Source of the DNA: Herbidospora galbida
GTDB taxonomy: Bacteria; Actinomycetota; Actinomycetes; Streptosporangiales; Streptosporangiaceae
Assembly (NCBI RefSeq): GCF_005233835.1
Contig: NZ_SZQA01000052.1
Span: 1 to 40,519, forward strand
Direction of reading: 5' to 3'
Length of the DNA: 40,519 nt
In this document: one piece after another, positions 25,371-33,503 of the stretch
Layout of the letters: each line of letters begins with the position of its first letter
Numbering within the stretch: position 1 is the first letter of the stretch
Made by a program: the position numbers and the translations under genes
Notes under the pieces: model-generated
What the model was told of the DNA's origin: nothing
The model's database searches: none
The model's input: the letters and a program-made list of their open reading frames with translations, nothing else

Positions 25371-25392
25371 CTCCCGCCGGAAAGGAGATCTC

Positions 25393-26205
25393 ATGAGACG
25401 GCGTCCGTGGGTGCTCGCGTCGGTGACGTGGGCGTATGTCGTATGGTCGCTGGTGCCGATCCTGGTGGCGATCCAGTTCTCGTTCAACGACGGCCGCTCG
25501 CGCAGCACCTGGCAGGGCTTCTCCCTGCAGTGGTACTTCGGCTCGTCGGGCTCGGTGGCCGAGGATCCCTCGTTGCGGCTGGCCCTGGTCAACAGCTTGG
25601 TGGTGGCGGGCCTGACGACGCTGATCGCCACTCCCCTGGGCGTGGCGACGGCGCTCGGGCTGTCACGCTGGCGGGGGCGTCCGGGCCGCGTGGTCGGGGG
25701 CCTGACCCTGCTGCCGCTGGCCACCCCGGAGATCGTGATGGGCTCGGCGCTCTACCTCGTCTTCACCAACCTCTACCTGTTCGTGCCGCTGGGCCAGCCC
25801 GCGCAGGTCATCGGTCACGTGACGTTCTCCGTCTCGTACGTCGTGGTGATCGTCCGCTCCCGGCTCGCGTCGATCGGGACCGACTACGAGGAGGCGGCCC
25901 GCGACCTGGGCTGTGGGCGGCTGTCGGCCGTCCGGTTGATCCTGCTCCCGCTGCTGACCCCCGCCGTGTTCGCCGGCGCCATGGTCGTGTTCGCGTCGTC
26001 GATGGACGACTTCGTCATCTCGGCGTTCCTGTCGCCCGACGCGTCGTCGGTGACCGTTCCCATCAAGCTTTACAGCGCGGTGCGGAACGCGCCGACCCCC
26101 GCGCTGAACGCCTTGGCGACATTGCTGGTGGTCGCATCCGTGCTGGCCGTGCTGCTCGGCCGGCTGGTGCAACGGCGGGGATCACTCCACGATGCACGGC
26201 GCTGA
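25393..26205 (+). CDS. ABC transporter permease, PotC-like
   Basis: A 270-aa inner-membrane permease with about six hydrophobic segments (WVLASVTWAYVVWSLVPILVA, LVNSLVVAGLTTLIATPLGV, LTLLPLATPEIVMGSALYL and others). The EAA motif is YEEAARDLGCGRLSAVRLILLPLLTP. The conserved SMDDFVISAF stretch is typical of PotC. ATG 25393 has a strong ribosome binding site AAAGGAGAT just upstream, so it is translated on its own and not coupled to permease 1. Its stop abuts the stop of the convergent imine-reductase-like gene (TGATCA, no gap). It probably forms a heterodimer with the PotB-like protein. Confidence 0.92.
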   Translation: MRRRPWVLASVTWAYVVWSLVPILVAIQFSFNDGRSRSTWQGFSLQWYFGSSGSVAEDPSLRLALVNSLVVAGLTTLIATPLGVATALGLSRWRGRPGRVVGGLTLLPLATPEIVMGSALYLVFTNLYLFVPLGQPAQVIGHVTFSVSYVVVIVRSRLASIGTDYEEAARDLGCGRLSAVRLILLPLLTPAVFAGAMVVFASSMDDFVISAFLSPDASSVTVPIKLYSAVRNAPTPALNALATLLVVASVLAVLLGRLVQRRGSLHDARR

Positions 26206-27048
26206 TCACTTGCCGCGTTCGGCGACGTATGCCGACAGGGCGGAGAATGCCTCGTCTCCCCGCCCGTCGGCCGTCGCCCGCTCGGCGTAGTCGCGGGCCG
26301 CCCGCAGGGCCCCGGTCGCCAGGCCCGCCCGCTCGGAGGCCGCGATCACGTGGGAGATCTGTGCGTGGGTCGACCGGATCGACGAGGCCGCGCCGGAGTG
26401 TTCGCCCGATTCGAGGTTGGCCCCGCACTCTTCGATGAGCGTCGGCAGGATCTCACCGAGTCCCTTGAGCATCGGCGTCAGCTCGCCCGGCTCGATGCCT
26501 TCGGCGGAGGCGAGCGCGTAGGAGTGGACGACCCCCGCCAGCGCGTTCCAGAACACGTCGAGCACCGCCACGTCGAAGGCGGCCGCGCGCCCGGGGTCCT
26601 CCCCCAGGTAGATCGGGTTGGCCGGCACCGACAGCTCGGTCTCCCATCGGGAGAACACCGGCGACGGCCCGCTGTAGAAGATCGTGCCGCTGGGCGTGCC
26701 GATCGCCTCGGCCGGGCAGGCGACGGCCCCTTCGAGGTAGGTGATGTCGTGGTCGGCCGCCCAGGCGGCCATCTCCCGGGCGCGGTGGGGGGTGTCGGCC
26801 GTCAGGTTGACGAGCGTCCTGCCGCGCAACGCCTGGGCGTCGACGATCGCCTCGACCGCGCCGTAGTCGAGCACGGACACGATGGTCAGCGCGCCGACGG
26901 CCTCGGCGACCGTCTTCGCCTCGACCGCCCCGTCGGGGGCCTTGCCGGGGGTCCGGTTCCAGACCGTCGTCGGATTGCCGTTCGCGATGAAGGCTCGGGC
27001 CAGCGCTCGTCCCATCGGCCCGAGCCCGAGAATCGTGACTGGAGTCAT
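26206..27048 (-). CDS. NAD(P)-dependent imine-reductase-like dehydrogenase
   Basis: A 280-aa enzyme of the 6-phosphogluconate/beta-hydroxyacid dehydrogenase superfamily, closest in look to imine reductases: VTILGLGPMGRALARAFIANG (Rossmann), TVWNRTPGKA (favouring NADPH), VNLTADTPHRAREMAAWA, DITYLEGAVACP, and an interdomain helix leading into an all-helical dimerisation domain (FDVAVLDVFWNALAGVVHSYALA). Imine reductases turn cyclic imines into amines. It might therefore act on an imine arising from the neighbouring amine oxidation, which is inference. ATG 27048 follows TAGGGT by exactly 6 nt, suggesting a leaderless message. It converges on permease 2. Confidence 0.85.
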   Translation of the reverse strand: MTPVTILGLGPMGRALARAFIANGNPTTVWNRTPGKAPDGAVEAKTVAEAVGALTIVSVLDYGAVEAIVDAQALRGRTLVNLTADTPHRAREMAAWAADHDITYLEGAVACPAEAIGTPSGTIFYSGPSPVFSRWETELSVPANPIYLGEDPGRAAAFDVAVLDVFWNALAGVVHSYALASAEGIEPGELTPMLKGLGEILPTLIEECGANLESGEHSGAASSIRSTHAQISHVIAASERAGLATGALRAARDYAERATADGRGDEAFSALSAYVAERGK

Positions 27049-27054
27049 GCCTCG

Positions 27055-27060
27055 ACCCTA
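27055..27060 (-). promoter_or_regulatory. Leaderless -10 box for the imine-reductase-like gene
   Basis: TAGGGT on the minus strand (27060-27055), then 6 nt, then ATG 27048. No ribosome binding site is needed if transcription starts at the ATG. Confidence 0.5.
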
Positions 27061-27095
27061 CGAACGCCCACCGACAAAGCCGGGGACCGCCGAGC

Positions 27096-28259
27096 TCAGG
27101 CGATGACCTGCCGGACTCCCCGCCGCTCCATCGCCCGCGCGATGATGAGCCGCTGGATCTCGCTCGTGCCCTCCCAGATCCGGTCGACCCGCAGCTCCCG
27201 CAGGTACCGTTCGGCCACGTTGGTCCGCATGTATCCGCGCCCGCCGAACGTCTGCACCGCCCGGTCGGCGCACCGCCACGCCGCCTCCGAGGCGAACAGC
27301 TTCGCCAGTGACGCCTTCGCGTGCACGACCTTCCGGTCGGCCCCCGCGTCGGCCAGCGCCGCCACCTCGTACACCATCAAACGGGCCGCCGCCGCGTCGG
27401 CCGCCGAGTCGGCCAGCGGGAAGGCCACGCCCTGGTGATCGATGAGCCGCGATCCGCCCTGCTCGCGCTCGGCGGCCCAGGCCACCGCCTCCTCCAGCAG
27501 GCGTCCCATCGCCCCGACGCAGTGGGCGGCGATGCCCAGGCGCTCCTCCACGAACCAGTTCTGCTGCAGCGCGTCGGCCTGGCCGAGCCCGCCGAGCACG
27601 GCGTCGTCGCCGACGAGCACCCCGTTCAGGTGGAGGGTCGGGTGCCCGTGCGGGAAGGAGTGGGTGAAGGGCGGATCGTCCAGGTATTCGACCCCGTCGG
27701 CCTCGGCGTCGACGAGGAACAGCGTCGGCCCGGCGTCTTCGGCCAGGGCCACCACGATGTGCACGGCCGCCACGTCGCCGCTGGTCACGAACCATTTCTC
27801 GCCGTCGAGCCGCCACCGGTCGCCCACCCGCTCGGCCACGGTCGAGATGCCCGACGGGTCGGAGCCCGCGTATTCCTCGGTCACCGCGTAGGAGACCCAT
27901 CCCTCGCCGAGGAGGGCGGGGCGCAGGTAGCGGGAGATCTGGTCGGGTGTGCCTGCCGACAGGACGTTGTAGGCGTCGGGGACCCACCACCACAGTCCGT
28001 TGGTGTTGCGCCCGAACTGCTCGTGCACCACGACGTAGTCGGTGGCCGACCATCCCTGACCGCCGTGCTCGACGGAGTGCCGCCCGCCGTTGAGCCGGGC
28101 CGCCAGGGCGGCCTTCATGATCTCGCCGACGTCGGAGGAGGGCAGCCGCCCGCCGGCCCGTTCGGCCGACTCCTCGCGTGGAATCAGCACGTCGTCGACG
28201 AAGGCCCTGGCCCGGTCACGCAACTCGATCTGCTCGTCCGACAGCCGTATCAGCGACAT
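27096..28259 (-). CDS. Acyl-CoA dehydrogenase family protein
   Basis: A 387-aa flavoenzyme that inserts a double bond into an acyl-CoA. Domains: N-terminal helical (RLSDEQIELRDRARAFVDDV), middle beta domain (SYAVTEEYAGSDPSGISTVAERVGDRWRLDGEKWFVTSG) and C-terminal helical with FGGRGYMRTNVAERYLRELRVDRIWEGTSEIQRLIIARAM, where the Glu of WEGT is the usual catalytic base position. ATG 28259 follows GGGGAGAG; the longer frame to 28298 overlaps an operator. It lies downstream of the TetR gene on the same strand, with the TGACTGG-type palindrome in the 59-bp gap. It probably acts with the acyl-CoA ligase at 29026. Substrate chain is unknown. Confidence 0.92.
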   Translation of the reverse strand: MSLIRLSDEQIELRDRARAFVDDVLIPREESAERAGGRLPSSDVGEIMKAALAARLNGGRHSVEHGGQGWSATDYVVVHEQFGRNTNGLWWWVPDAYNVLSAGTPDQISRYLRPALLGEGWVSYAVTEEYAGSDPSGISTVAERVGDRWRLDGEKWFVTSGDVAAVHIVVALAEDAGPTLFLVDAEADGVEYLDDPPFTHSFPHGHPTLHLNGVLVGDDAVLGGLGQADALQQNWFVEERLGIAAHCVGAMGRLLEEAVAWAAEREQGGSRLIDHQGVAFPLADSAADAAAARLMVYEVAALADAGADRKVVHAKASLAKLFASEAAWRCADRAVQTFGGRGYMRTNVAERYLRELRVDRIWEGTSEIQRLIIARAMERRGVRQVIA

Positions 28260-28279
28260 GTCGCTCTCCCCACGATCCC

Positions 28280-28297
28280 TGACTGGCGACCCAGTCA
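28280..28297. promoter_or_regulatory. TetR-type operator before the acyl-CoA dehydrogenase
   Basis: TGACTGGCGACCCAGTCA: arms TGACTGG and CCAGTCA pair perfectly around CGAC. It contains ACTGG-N4-CCAGT, the same 14-bp pattern as at 22561-22574. Confidence 0.65.
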
Positions 28298-28318
28298 AAT
28301 CGGGGAGCGATCACCCTG

Positions 28319-28954
28319 TCAAGCCGGAAACGACGACCGGTCGACGCCCACCTCGCGGGCCGCCGCGATCCGCGCGTGCTCCAGCAGGCGCTTGCGCGAC
28401 ATCGCCCCCGAGTGGAGCGTGTAGCGGACCACGAGCCCGTCGAGCATGCCGTCGAGCCGCTCGGCCGCACCCTGCGGGTCGTCGCAGGCGAACTCGCCGG
28501 CCTCCATGCCCTGTGAGATCACCTCGGACAGGATCTCGATCCAGCCGCCTTCGAGTTCGAGCAGGATGTCGCGGACGTGCGGCTCGCGCACGCCCAGCGC
28601 CCAGGCGTCGAGCCACAGGATCCAGCTCTGGTCGGACCGCGACGACGGGATGTAGAAGCGCAGCACGCGATCGAGCCGCTGGATGGCGGTGCCGGGGCCG
28701 GCGATGATCTCGCGCAGCCGCCTGACCTCGCTCTCGGAGGTGGCCCGCAGCATGGCGGTGATCAGGTCGTCTTTGGTGGCGAAGTGGTAGTGGATCAACC
28801 CGCCACTGACGTTGGTCGCTTTCGCGATGTCGGAGACCCGGGTGCTGGCGAGACCTCGTTCCAGCACCACACGCCGGGCGGCGTCCAGCAGTTCGGCCCG
28901 GCGCTGATCTGCCTGATCGGCCCGGCTGCTCCGGGCGCCCTCCGCGCTGCGCAC
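28319..28954 (-). CDS. TetR-family transcriptional regulator
   Basis: A 211-aa repressor-type protein. The N-terminal helix-turn-helix is ELLDAARRVVLERGLASTRVSDIAKATNVSGGLIHYHFATKDDLITAMLRA. The C-terminal part (DRVLRFYIPSSRSDQSWILWLDAWALGVREPHVRDILLELEGGW) is a ligand and dimer domain similar to BetI-like regulators. The GTG start at 28954 has TAGAGT (28966-28961) exactly 6 nt upstream, so the message is probably leaderless. Related palindromes flank the gene on both sides and one lies in the amine/transport promoter 6 kb away. It probably controls the acyl-CoA dehydrogenase, the ligase, and the divergent FAD/ABC locus; an acyl-CoA or amine inducer is a guess. Confidence 0.92.
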   Translation of the reverse strand: MRSAEGARSSRADQADQRRAELLDAARRVVLERGLASTRVSDIAKATNVSGGLIHYHFATKDDLITAMLRATSESEVRRLREIIAGPGTAIQRLDRVLRFYIPSSRSDQSWILWLDAWALGVREPHVRDILLELEGGWIEILSEVISQGMEAGEFACDDPQGAAERLDGMLDGLVVRYTLHSGAMSRKRLLEHARIAAAREVGVDRSSFPA

Positions 28955-29007
28955 CCGGCAACTCTACCCCAGCACCGCCTCGCGTCGGCGACCATCCTTG
29001 ACTGCTG

Positions 29008-29025
29008 ACTGGTTGACCAACCAGT
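29008..29025. promoter_or_regulatory. TetR-type operator before the acyl-CoA ligase
   Basis: ACTGGTTG (29008-29015) and CAACCAGT (29018-29025) flank AC: a perfect 8-bp inverted repeat that ends right at the ligase start. It carries the half-site ACTGG as in the sites at 22561 and 28280, though its two ACTGG half-sites are 4 bp further apart. TTGACT at 28998-29003 just upstream could be a -35 element. Confidence 0.6.
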
Positions 29026-31074
29026 GTGGTGAGGGTGAGACCCGCGCGCCTGCTCGCTCCCCGTTCGGTCGCCGTCGTCGGCGCTTCGACCCGTCCCGGC
29101 TCCTACGGCAACCAGGCGGTCGCCAACCTGGTCACCGCCGGTTTCCCTGGCCCCGTGTACGGGGTGCACCCCACCGCCCGCGACGTCCACGGCGTGTCGT
29201 GCGTGCCGACCATCGGCGACCTGCCGATCGCCCCGGACGCGCTCGTGATCGCCACCCCGGCGGCCACCGTGCCCGGCCTGCTGCGGCAGGCGGGGGAACG
29301 AGGTTGTGGCGGTGCGGTCGTACTGGCGGCCGGTTTTGCCGAGATCCCCGGGGGCCGGGCCCTCCAGGACGACCTCCGCCGGACCGCCCTCGCCCACGAC
29401 CTCCCCGTCTGCGGCCCCAACGGGAACGGCATCGTCTCGGTGGTCGGGCGGGCCCCGATGTGGGGCGACGCCTACCTGCCCAGACGCCCCGGCCCGGTGG
29501 CGCTGGTCTCGCAGAGCGGCAACGTGGCGGTCAACGCGCTGCTCAGCAGGCGCGCGCTGCGCCTCCACACCGTGGTCTCGTGCGGCAACCAGGCGGTTTT
29601 GAACGCCTCCGACTACCTCGCCGCGCTGGCCGAACTCGACGGGGTGCGCTCGGTCGCGCTCTACCTGGAGACCGAGGACCCCGGCCTCCCGGCCGCCCTC
29701 GCCCTGGCGGCCGGACACGGCATCCGCGTGGCCGTGCTGAAAGCGGGCTCCAGCGAGCGGGGCGCCGCCGCCGCGTCCGCCCACACCGGCGCGGTCGCGG
29801 GCGACCACCGCGTCCTGAAGGCGCTGGTCGAGGAGGCGGGCGGAGCCTGGGCCCGCAACCCGCACGAACTCCTGGAGTCGTCGAAAGCCCTGAGCCAGGT
29901 CGGGAGGCACAGCCCCGCGCATGGCCGAATGCACGACGCCGGCCACGGCGACGGTGTCCTCGTGGTGACGTGTTCGGGTGGCGACGCGGCCGTCGCCGCC
30001 GACGAGGCCGCCCGGCTCGGCGTCTTGCTTCCGGCGCTCGACGCCGTCACGGTGGAGAGGCTCAAAAGCCTGCTTCCCGGTACGGCCACCGCCGCCAACC
30101 CCCTCGACTACACCGCCGTCGTCTTCGGCGAGACACGAAGAACGGCCGACATCATCACCGCAGCGGGCGACGACCCGGCGGTCGGCGTCGTGCTCGCCTC
30201 CTACGACCGTCCAGAGGAAATGGACGCAGAGCAGACCGAAGCCTGGGACGCCGCCCTGAACGGCATCACGGACGCGGCGGCGCGACTGGACGTCCCGGTC
30301 GTCGTGGCCGCCACGCTCCCGGAGCTCATGCCGGAGGCGACCGCCGAGCACCTCATCGACCTGGGCGTGATCCCGGTGGCGGGCCTGACCGAGGGGCTGG
30401 TCTGCGCCCACGCCGTCACGGCCCGCTTCGACCCGCGCCGCCTGCGCGAGATCGCCGCGTGCGCCCCCCGGAGCCCGGATCGCTGGCTCAGGGAGGTCGA
30501 GGGCAAGGCCCTCCTGAAGGCCCACGGCGTCGCCGTCCCCCGGGGCGCGGTGGCGGAGAACGCGGAGGAGGCCGAAGCCCTCCTGAAGGAGCTGGGCACC
30601 GTCGTGGTCAAGGTCGACTCCGCCGACGTCCGCCACAAGGCCGCCGAAGGCGGCGTCATCCTCGGCGTCTCCACGGAGCAGGACCTCGAACGGGCCCTGA
30701 GGCAGCTTCCTCCGCCCGTCCTCGTCGAGGAGATGATCCCCCAGGGCGTCGAGGTCATGGTCTCCGTCAGGTACGACGCCGTCACCCCGGTCGTCGTCAT
30801 CGCCCTCGGCGGGGCCTGGGTGGAGGTCTTCGACGACGCCGCGGTCGTCCCGCTCCCCGTCACGCCCGAGCGCGTGGCGGGAGCCGTACAGAAGATGAAG
30901 GCCGCCAGGCTCGTTCCGGACATCAGGACACTCGCCCGGACCGCCGTCGCGATCGCCGACATGACCCGTCAGGAAGGCTTCGCGCTGGTGGAGGTCAACC
31001 CCGTCATCCTGCGGGGCCGGACCGCGACGGCGGTCGACGCCGTCATCTGCCGAGCGCGCCCTGCAGGTCCATGA
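29026..31074 (+). CDS. ADP-forming acetate/acyl-CoA ligase (fused alpha-beta)
   Basis: A 682-aa acyl-CoA synthetase of the nucleoside-diphosphate-forming type. Order: CoA-binding domain (about 1-135, LLAPRSVAVVGASTRPGSYGNQAVANL), succinyl-CoA-ligase-like domains (VALVSQSGNVAVNALL; ASAHTGAVAGDH with the His expected to be phosphorylated), then an ATP-grasp domain at about 480-682 (VEGKALLKAHGVAVPRG, VVVKVDSADVRHKA, VEEMIPQGVEVMVSVRYD, ALVEVNPVIL). The likely reaction is acid + ATP + CoA to acyl-CoA + ADP + Pi, or the reverse. Start is GTG 29026; GTG 29029 and 29035 are alternatives. It diverges from the TetR gene. Its last 32 bp overlap the convergent ferritin-like gene. Confidence 0.92.
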   Translation: MVRVRPARLLAPRSVAVVGASTRPGSYGNQAVANLVTAGFPGPVYGVHPTARDVHGVSCVPTIGDLPIAPDALVIATPAATVPGLLRQAGERGCGGAVVLAAGFAEIPGGRALQDDLRRTALAHDLPVCGPNGNGIVSVVGRAPMWGDAYLPRRPGPVALVSQSGNVAVNALLSRRALRLHTVVSCGNQAVLNASDYLAALAELDGVRSVALYLETEDPGLPAALALAAGHGIRVAVLKAGSSERGAAAASAHTGAVAGDHRVLKALVEEAGGAWARNPHELLESSKALSQVGRHSPAHGRMHDAGHGDGVLVVTCSGGDAAVAADEAARLGVLLPALDAVTVERLKSLLPGTATAANPLDYTAVVFGETRRTADIITAAGDDPAVGVVLASYDRPEEMDAEQTEAWDAALNGITDAAARLDVPVVVAATLPELMPEATAEHLIDLGVIPVAGLTEGLVCAHAVTARFDPRRLREIAACAPRSPDRWLREVEGKALLKAHGVAVPRGAVAENAEEAEALLKELGTVVVKVDSADVRHKAAEGGVILGVSTEQDLERALRQLPPPVLVEEMIPQGVEVMVSVRYDAVTPVVVIALGGAWVEVFDDAAVVPLPVTPERVAGAVQKMKAARLVPDIRTLARTAVAIADMTRQEGFALVEVNPVILRGRTATAVDAVICRARPAGP

Positions 31075-31459
31075 CGTGGTCCTGGGTCTGCTGGAGCAGG
31101 GGGCGCAGGGCTTCGGCGACGTCGGGGAGGCCGAGTTCGATGGCCTGCTCGACCCGCTCGCGGTAACGGACGAGCTGGGTCTCCTCCAGTTCCAGGTCCA
31201 GCCGGAGGGCGGCGGCGCCGTCGGGGGTGTCGGGGATGGGCGGGACCTTCACCGAGGGGACGCCCCCGAGGAAGTCGATCTGCTCCGCCAGGGCGGAGGC
31301 GTGTTCGAGTTCCTGGGTCAGGTGGGCGCGCATCTCTTCGACGATGGGCTGGTATTCGGCGCCCTTGATGGTCGCCGCGTGCTGGGTGTACTGGACGATC
31401 GAGCGGTATTCGCTCTCGAGGTCCTCGTTCAGGAGCGCGATGAATGCCTGTTTGTCCAT
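31043..31459 (-). CDS. Ferritin-like diiron-domain protein
   Basis: A 138-aa four-helix protein. Diiron-type ligands are visible in NEDLESEYRSIVQY, EEMRAHLTQELEHASAL (E-x-x-H), LELEETQLVRYRERV and QTQDHVMDL. Length and layout fit the ferritin/bacterioferritin-like (rubrerythrin-related) superfamily. Iron storage or peroxide protection is likely. ATG 31459 lies inside the 3' end of the glycosyltransferase gene (31-bp overlap) and has no strong ribosome binding site, suggesting translational coupling as last gene of the regulator operon. It also overlaps the convergent ligase by 32 bp. Confidence 0.85.
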   Translation of the reverse strand: MDKQAFIALLNEDLESEYRSIVQYTQHAATIKGAEYQPIVEEMRAHLTQELEHASALAEQIDFLGGVPSVKVPPIPDTPDGAAALRLDLELEETQLVRYRERVEQAIELGLPDVAEALRPLLQQTQDHVMDLQGALGR

Positions 31460-32160
31460 GCGGCTGCGGCTACCCCGCGATCGCGTTCCGACACCACCCG
31501 GGCGAGGCCGCGTAGCTGGGCGATCGAGGTGCGCAGGACGTCCACGCTGCTGTCGGGGTCGTCGACCCACCGCACGGGCACCTCGCGGATGCGCAGGCCG
31601 CGCCACTGGGCCTTGAGCAGCAGTTCGGTGTCGAAGAACCAGGCGTCGTCGGCCACGTGCGGGAGTAACTCCCGCGCGACCGGTGTGCGCAGCGCCTTGA
31701 AGCCGCACTGGGCGTCGGTGAAGGTCGCGCCGAGCGAGCGCAGCAGCCGGTTGTAGGTGCGGGAGATGAGCTCGCGCCGGGGTCCGCGCACCACCGAGGA
31801 GCCGGGGGCCAGCCGGCTGCCGACCGCGACGTCGCACTCCCCCGCCAGCAGCGGGCCGACGAGCGGCAGGAAGGCGGCCAGGTCGGTGGACAGGTCGACG
31901 TCCATGTACGCCACCACGTCGGCCTGGCTCCACGACCAGGCCTCCCGCAGCGCCAGTCCCCGGCCCTTGGACTCCAGGCGGATCGTCCGGACGTCGTCCA
32001 GAGACCTGGCGATCGACCAGGTGGCGTCGGTCGAGCCGTTGTCGGCCACGGTCACCTGGGCCGGAAAGGGGCACTCCCGCTTCAGGTAGTCGAGGAGCGT
32101 GGACACGCTGGAGGCCAGCACCCGTTCCTCGTTGTAGACGGGCAGCACGATCTCGATCAC
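31429..32160 (-). CDS. Family 2 glycosyltransferase (dolichyl-phosphate-sugar synthase-like)
   Basis: A 243-aa GT-A fold enzyme: [48 protein letters not shown] (DxD metal site), VGSRLAPGSSVVRGPRRELISRTYN, GFKALRTPVARELLP and DDAWFFDTELLLKAQWRGLRIREVPVRW. This matches polyprenyl-phosphate glucosyl- or mannosyltransferases, which make lipid-linked sugars for the cell envelope. No transmembrane helices are present. GTG 32160 overlaps the histidine kinase stop (GTGA). The presence of an envelope enzyme in this operon suggests the two-component system responds to envelope stress. Confidence 0.9.
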   Translation of the reverse strand: MIEIVLPVYNEERVLASSVSTLLDYLKRECPFPAQVTVADNGSTDATWSIARSLDDVRTIRLESKGRGLALREAWSWSQADVVAYMDVDLSTDLAAFLPLVGPLLAGECDVAVGSRLAPGSSVVRGPRRELISRTYNRLLRSLGATFTDAQCGFKALRTPVARELLPHVADDAWFFDTELLLKAQWRGLRIREVPVRWVDDPDSSVDVLRTSIAQLRGLARVVSERDRGVAAAAWTNRHSSRS

Positions 32161-33503
32161 GCGGCGGAACCGGGGAGCCGTACGGTCACGGTCGTCCCGC
32201 CCGACGGGCCGCTCGCCAGGCGCACTTCCCCGTCGGCGGCCCTGACCGCCTGGGCGACGATGGCCAGGCCGAGGCCCGAACCGGGCAGGCTGCGGGCGGC
32301 GGGCGAGCGCCAGAAGCGCTCGAAGACGTGCGGGAGTTCCTCGTCGGCGATGCCCGGCCCCTCGTCCCGGACGGTCAGTTCGCCGTCCCGCAAGCGGACC
32401 GTCACGGTGCCCCCCTCTGGGCTGAACTTGACCGCATTGTCCAGAATGTTAACGGCCGCGCGCTCCAACCCGCGCACATCCCCGCACACCCGCCACGGGG
32501 ACAACTCCACGTCGAAGACCAGGCCGGGGCCGCGCCGCCGGGCCCGGTCGACGGCGGCGGAGACCACGTCCTGGAACTCCACCTCGCCGGACACCAGGGC
32601 GTTCTCCGCGTTCCGCGACAGCTCCAGCAGGTCGGCGATGAGCGAGGACATCTCCTCGAACTGCTCCTTCACGCTGACCAGGAGCAGCCGCTTGCTCTCG
32701 GCCTCCAGCGGCCGTCCGGTGTTCTCGCTGCGGAGCAGCAGGTCGATGTTGGTGCGCAGCGAGGTGAGCGGGGTGCGCAGCTCGTGGCCGGCGTCGGAGA
32801 CGAGCTGCCGCTGGCGGTCGCGGGAGGCGGCCAGCGCGGCGGTCATCGTGTTGAAGGCGGCGCCCAGACGGGCGATCTCGTCCTTGCCGTCGACGGGGAT
32901 GCGGATCTCGAGGTCCTCGGTCCTGGCCACGTGTTCGACCGCGCCGGTCAGCGAGGCGACGGGGCGCAGGGCCGTACGGGCCAGATAGAGGCCGGTGACG
33001 CAGGCGCCGAGCACCCCGAAGGCGCAGACCCCGGCGAGCACCAGGCCGAGCGCCCGCAGCGAGGTGTCCATCTCGCGGGTCGACCGGAACACGGTCAGCG
33101 CGGTGCCGGGCTTGAACCATTCGGTGTAGGCGATGACGGGCGTCTGGTACTTGCCGCGCAGGACGCCGTCGCGCACCACCGGGCGGCCCTTGCCGGCGGT
33201 GAGGGCGAGTTCGGCCGGCAGGGGGTCGAGCGCCGAGGAGCCCTCCTGGCAGATCGACCCGTCGGCCTTGACGAGCTGCCAGCCGCGCCCCGAGGGGTCC
33301 CACGGCTGGTCGCGGTAGTCCTCCCCGCAGCGGGCCAGCGCCTGCGCGACCTGCACGTCGAGCACGGGGAACTGCTCCAGCGACTCCACCAGCTGGTCGC
33401 GCATCTGGTCGCGGACGATGAGCCAGCTCGCCCCGGCGCAGACGGCGATGGCGACGGCCACCGCCACCGCGATCACGAACGTGACCCGCCGCCGCAGGCT
33501 CAC
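32157..33503 (-). CDS. Sensor histidine kinase, MprB-like
   Basis: A 448-aa membrane kinase. TM1 is near residues 6-28 ([23 protein letters not shown]). An extracytoplasmic sensor of about 130 residues follows, with two Cys ([18 protein letters not shown]). TM2 is around [21 protein letters not shown], then a HAMP domain, the H-box [20 protein letters not shown], and ATP-binding boxes [35 protein letters not shown] and [12 protein letters not shown] 33503 overlaps the response regulator stop (GTGA), so they form a cognate pair. In mycobacteria the similar MprAB pair senses envelope stress; transfer of that role is inference. Confidence 0.93.
   Translation of the reverse strand: MSLRRRVTFVIAVAVAVAIAVCAGASWLIVRDQMRDQLVESLEQFPVLDVQVAQALARCGEDYRDQPWDPSGRGWQLVKADGSICQEGSSALDPLPAELALTAGKGRPVVRDGVLRGKYQTPVIAYTEWFKPGTALTVFRSTREMDTSLRALGLVLAGVCAFGVLGACVTGLYLARTALRPVASLTGAVEHVARTEDLEIRIPVDGKDEIARLGAAFNTMTAALAASRDRQRQLVSDAGHELRTPLTSLRTNIDLLLRSENTGRPLEAESKRLLLVSVKEQFEEMSSLIADLLELSRNAENALVSGEVEFQDVVSAAVDRARRRGPGLVFDVELSPWRVCGDVRGLERAAVNILDNAVKFSPEGGTVTVRLRDGELTVRDEGPGIADEELPHVFERFWRSPAARSLPGSGLGLAIVAQAVRAADGEVRLASGPSGGTTVTVRLPGSAA

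Noticed and set aside
28795-30636. 613-codon minus-strand frame over the acyl-CoA ligase
   Set aside because: Compositional shadow; the plus strand has CoA-binding and ATP-grasp motifs in order.
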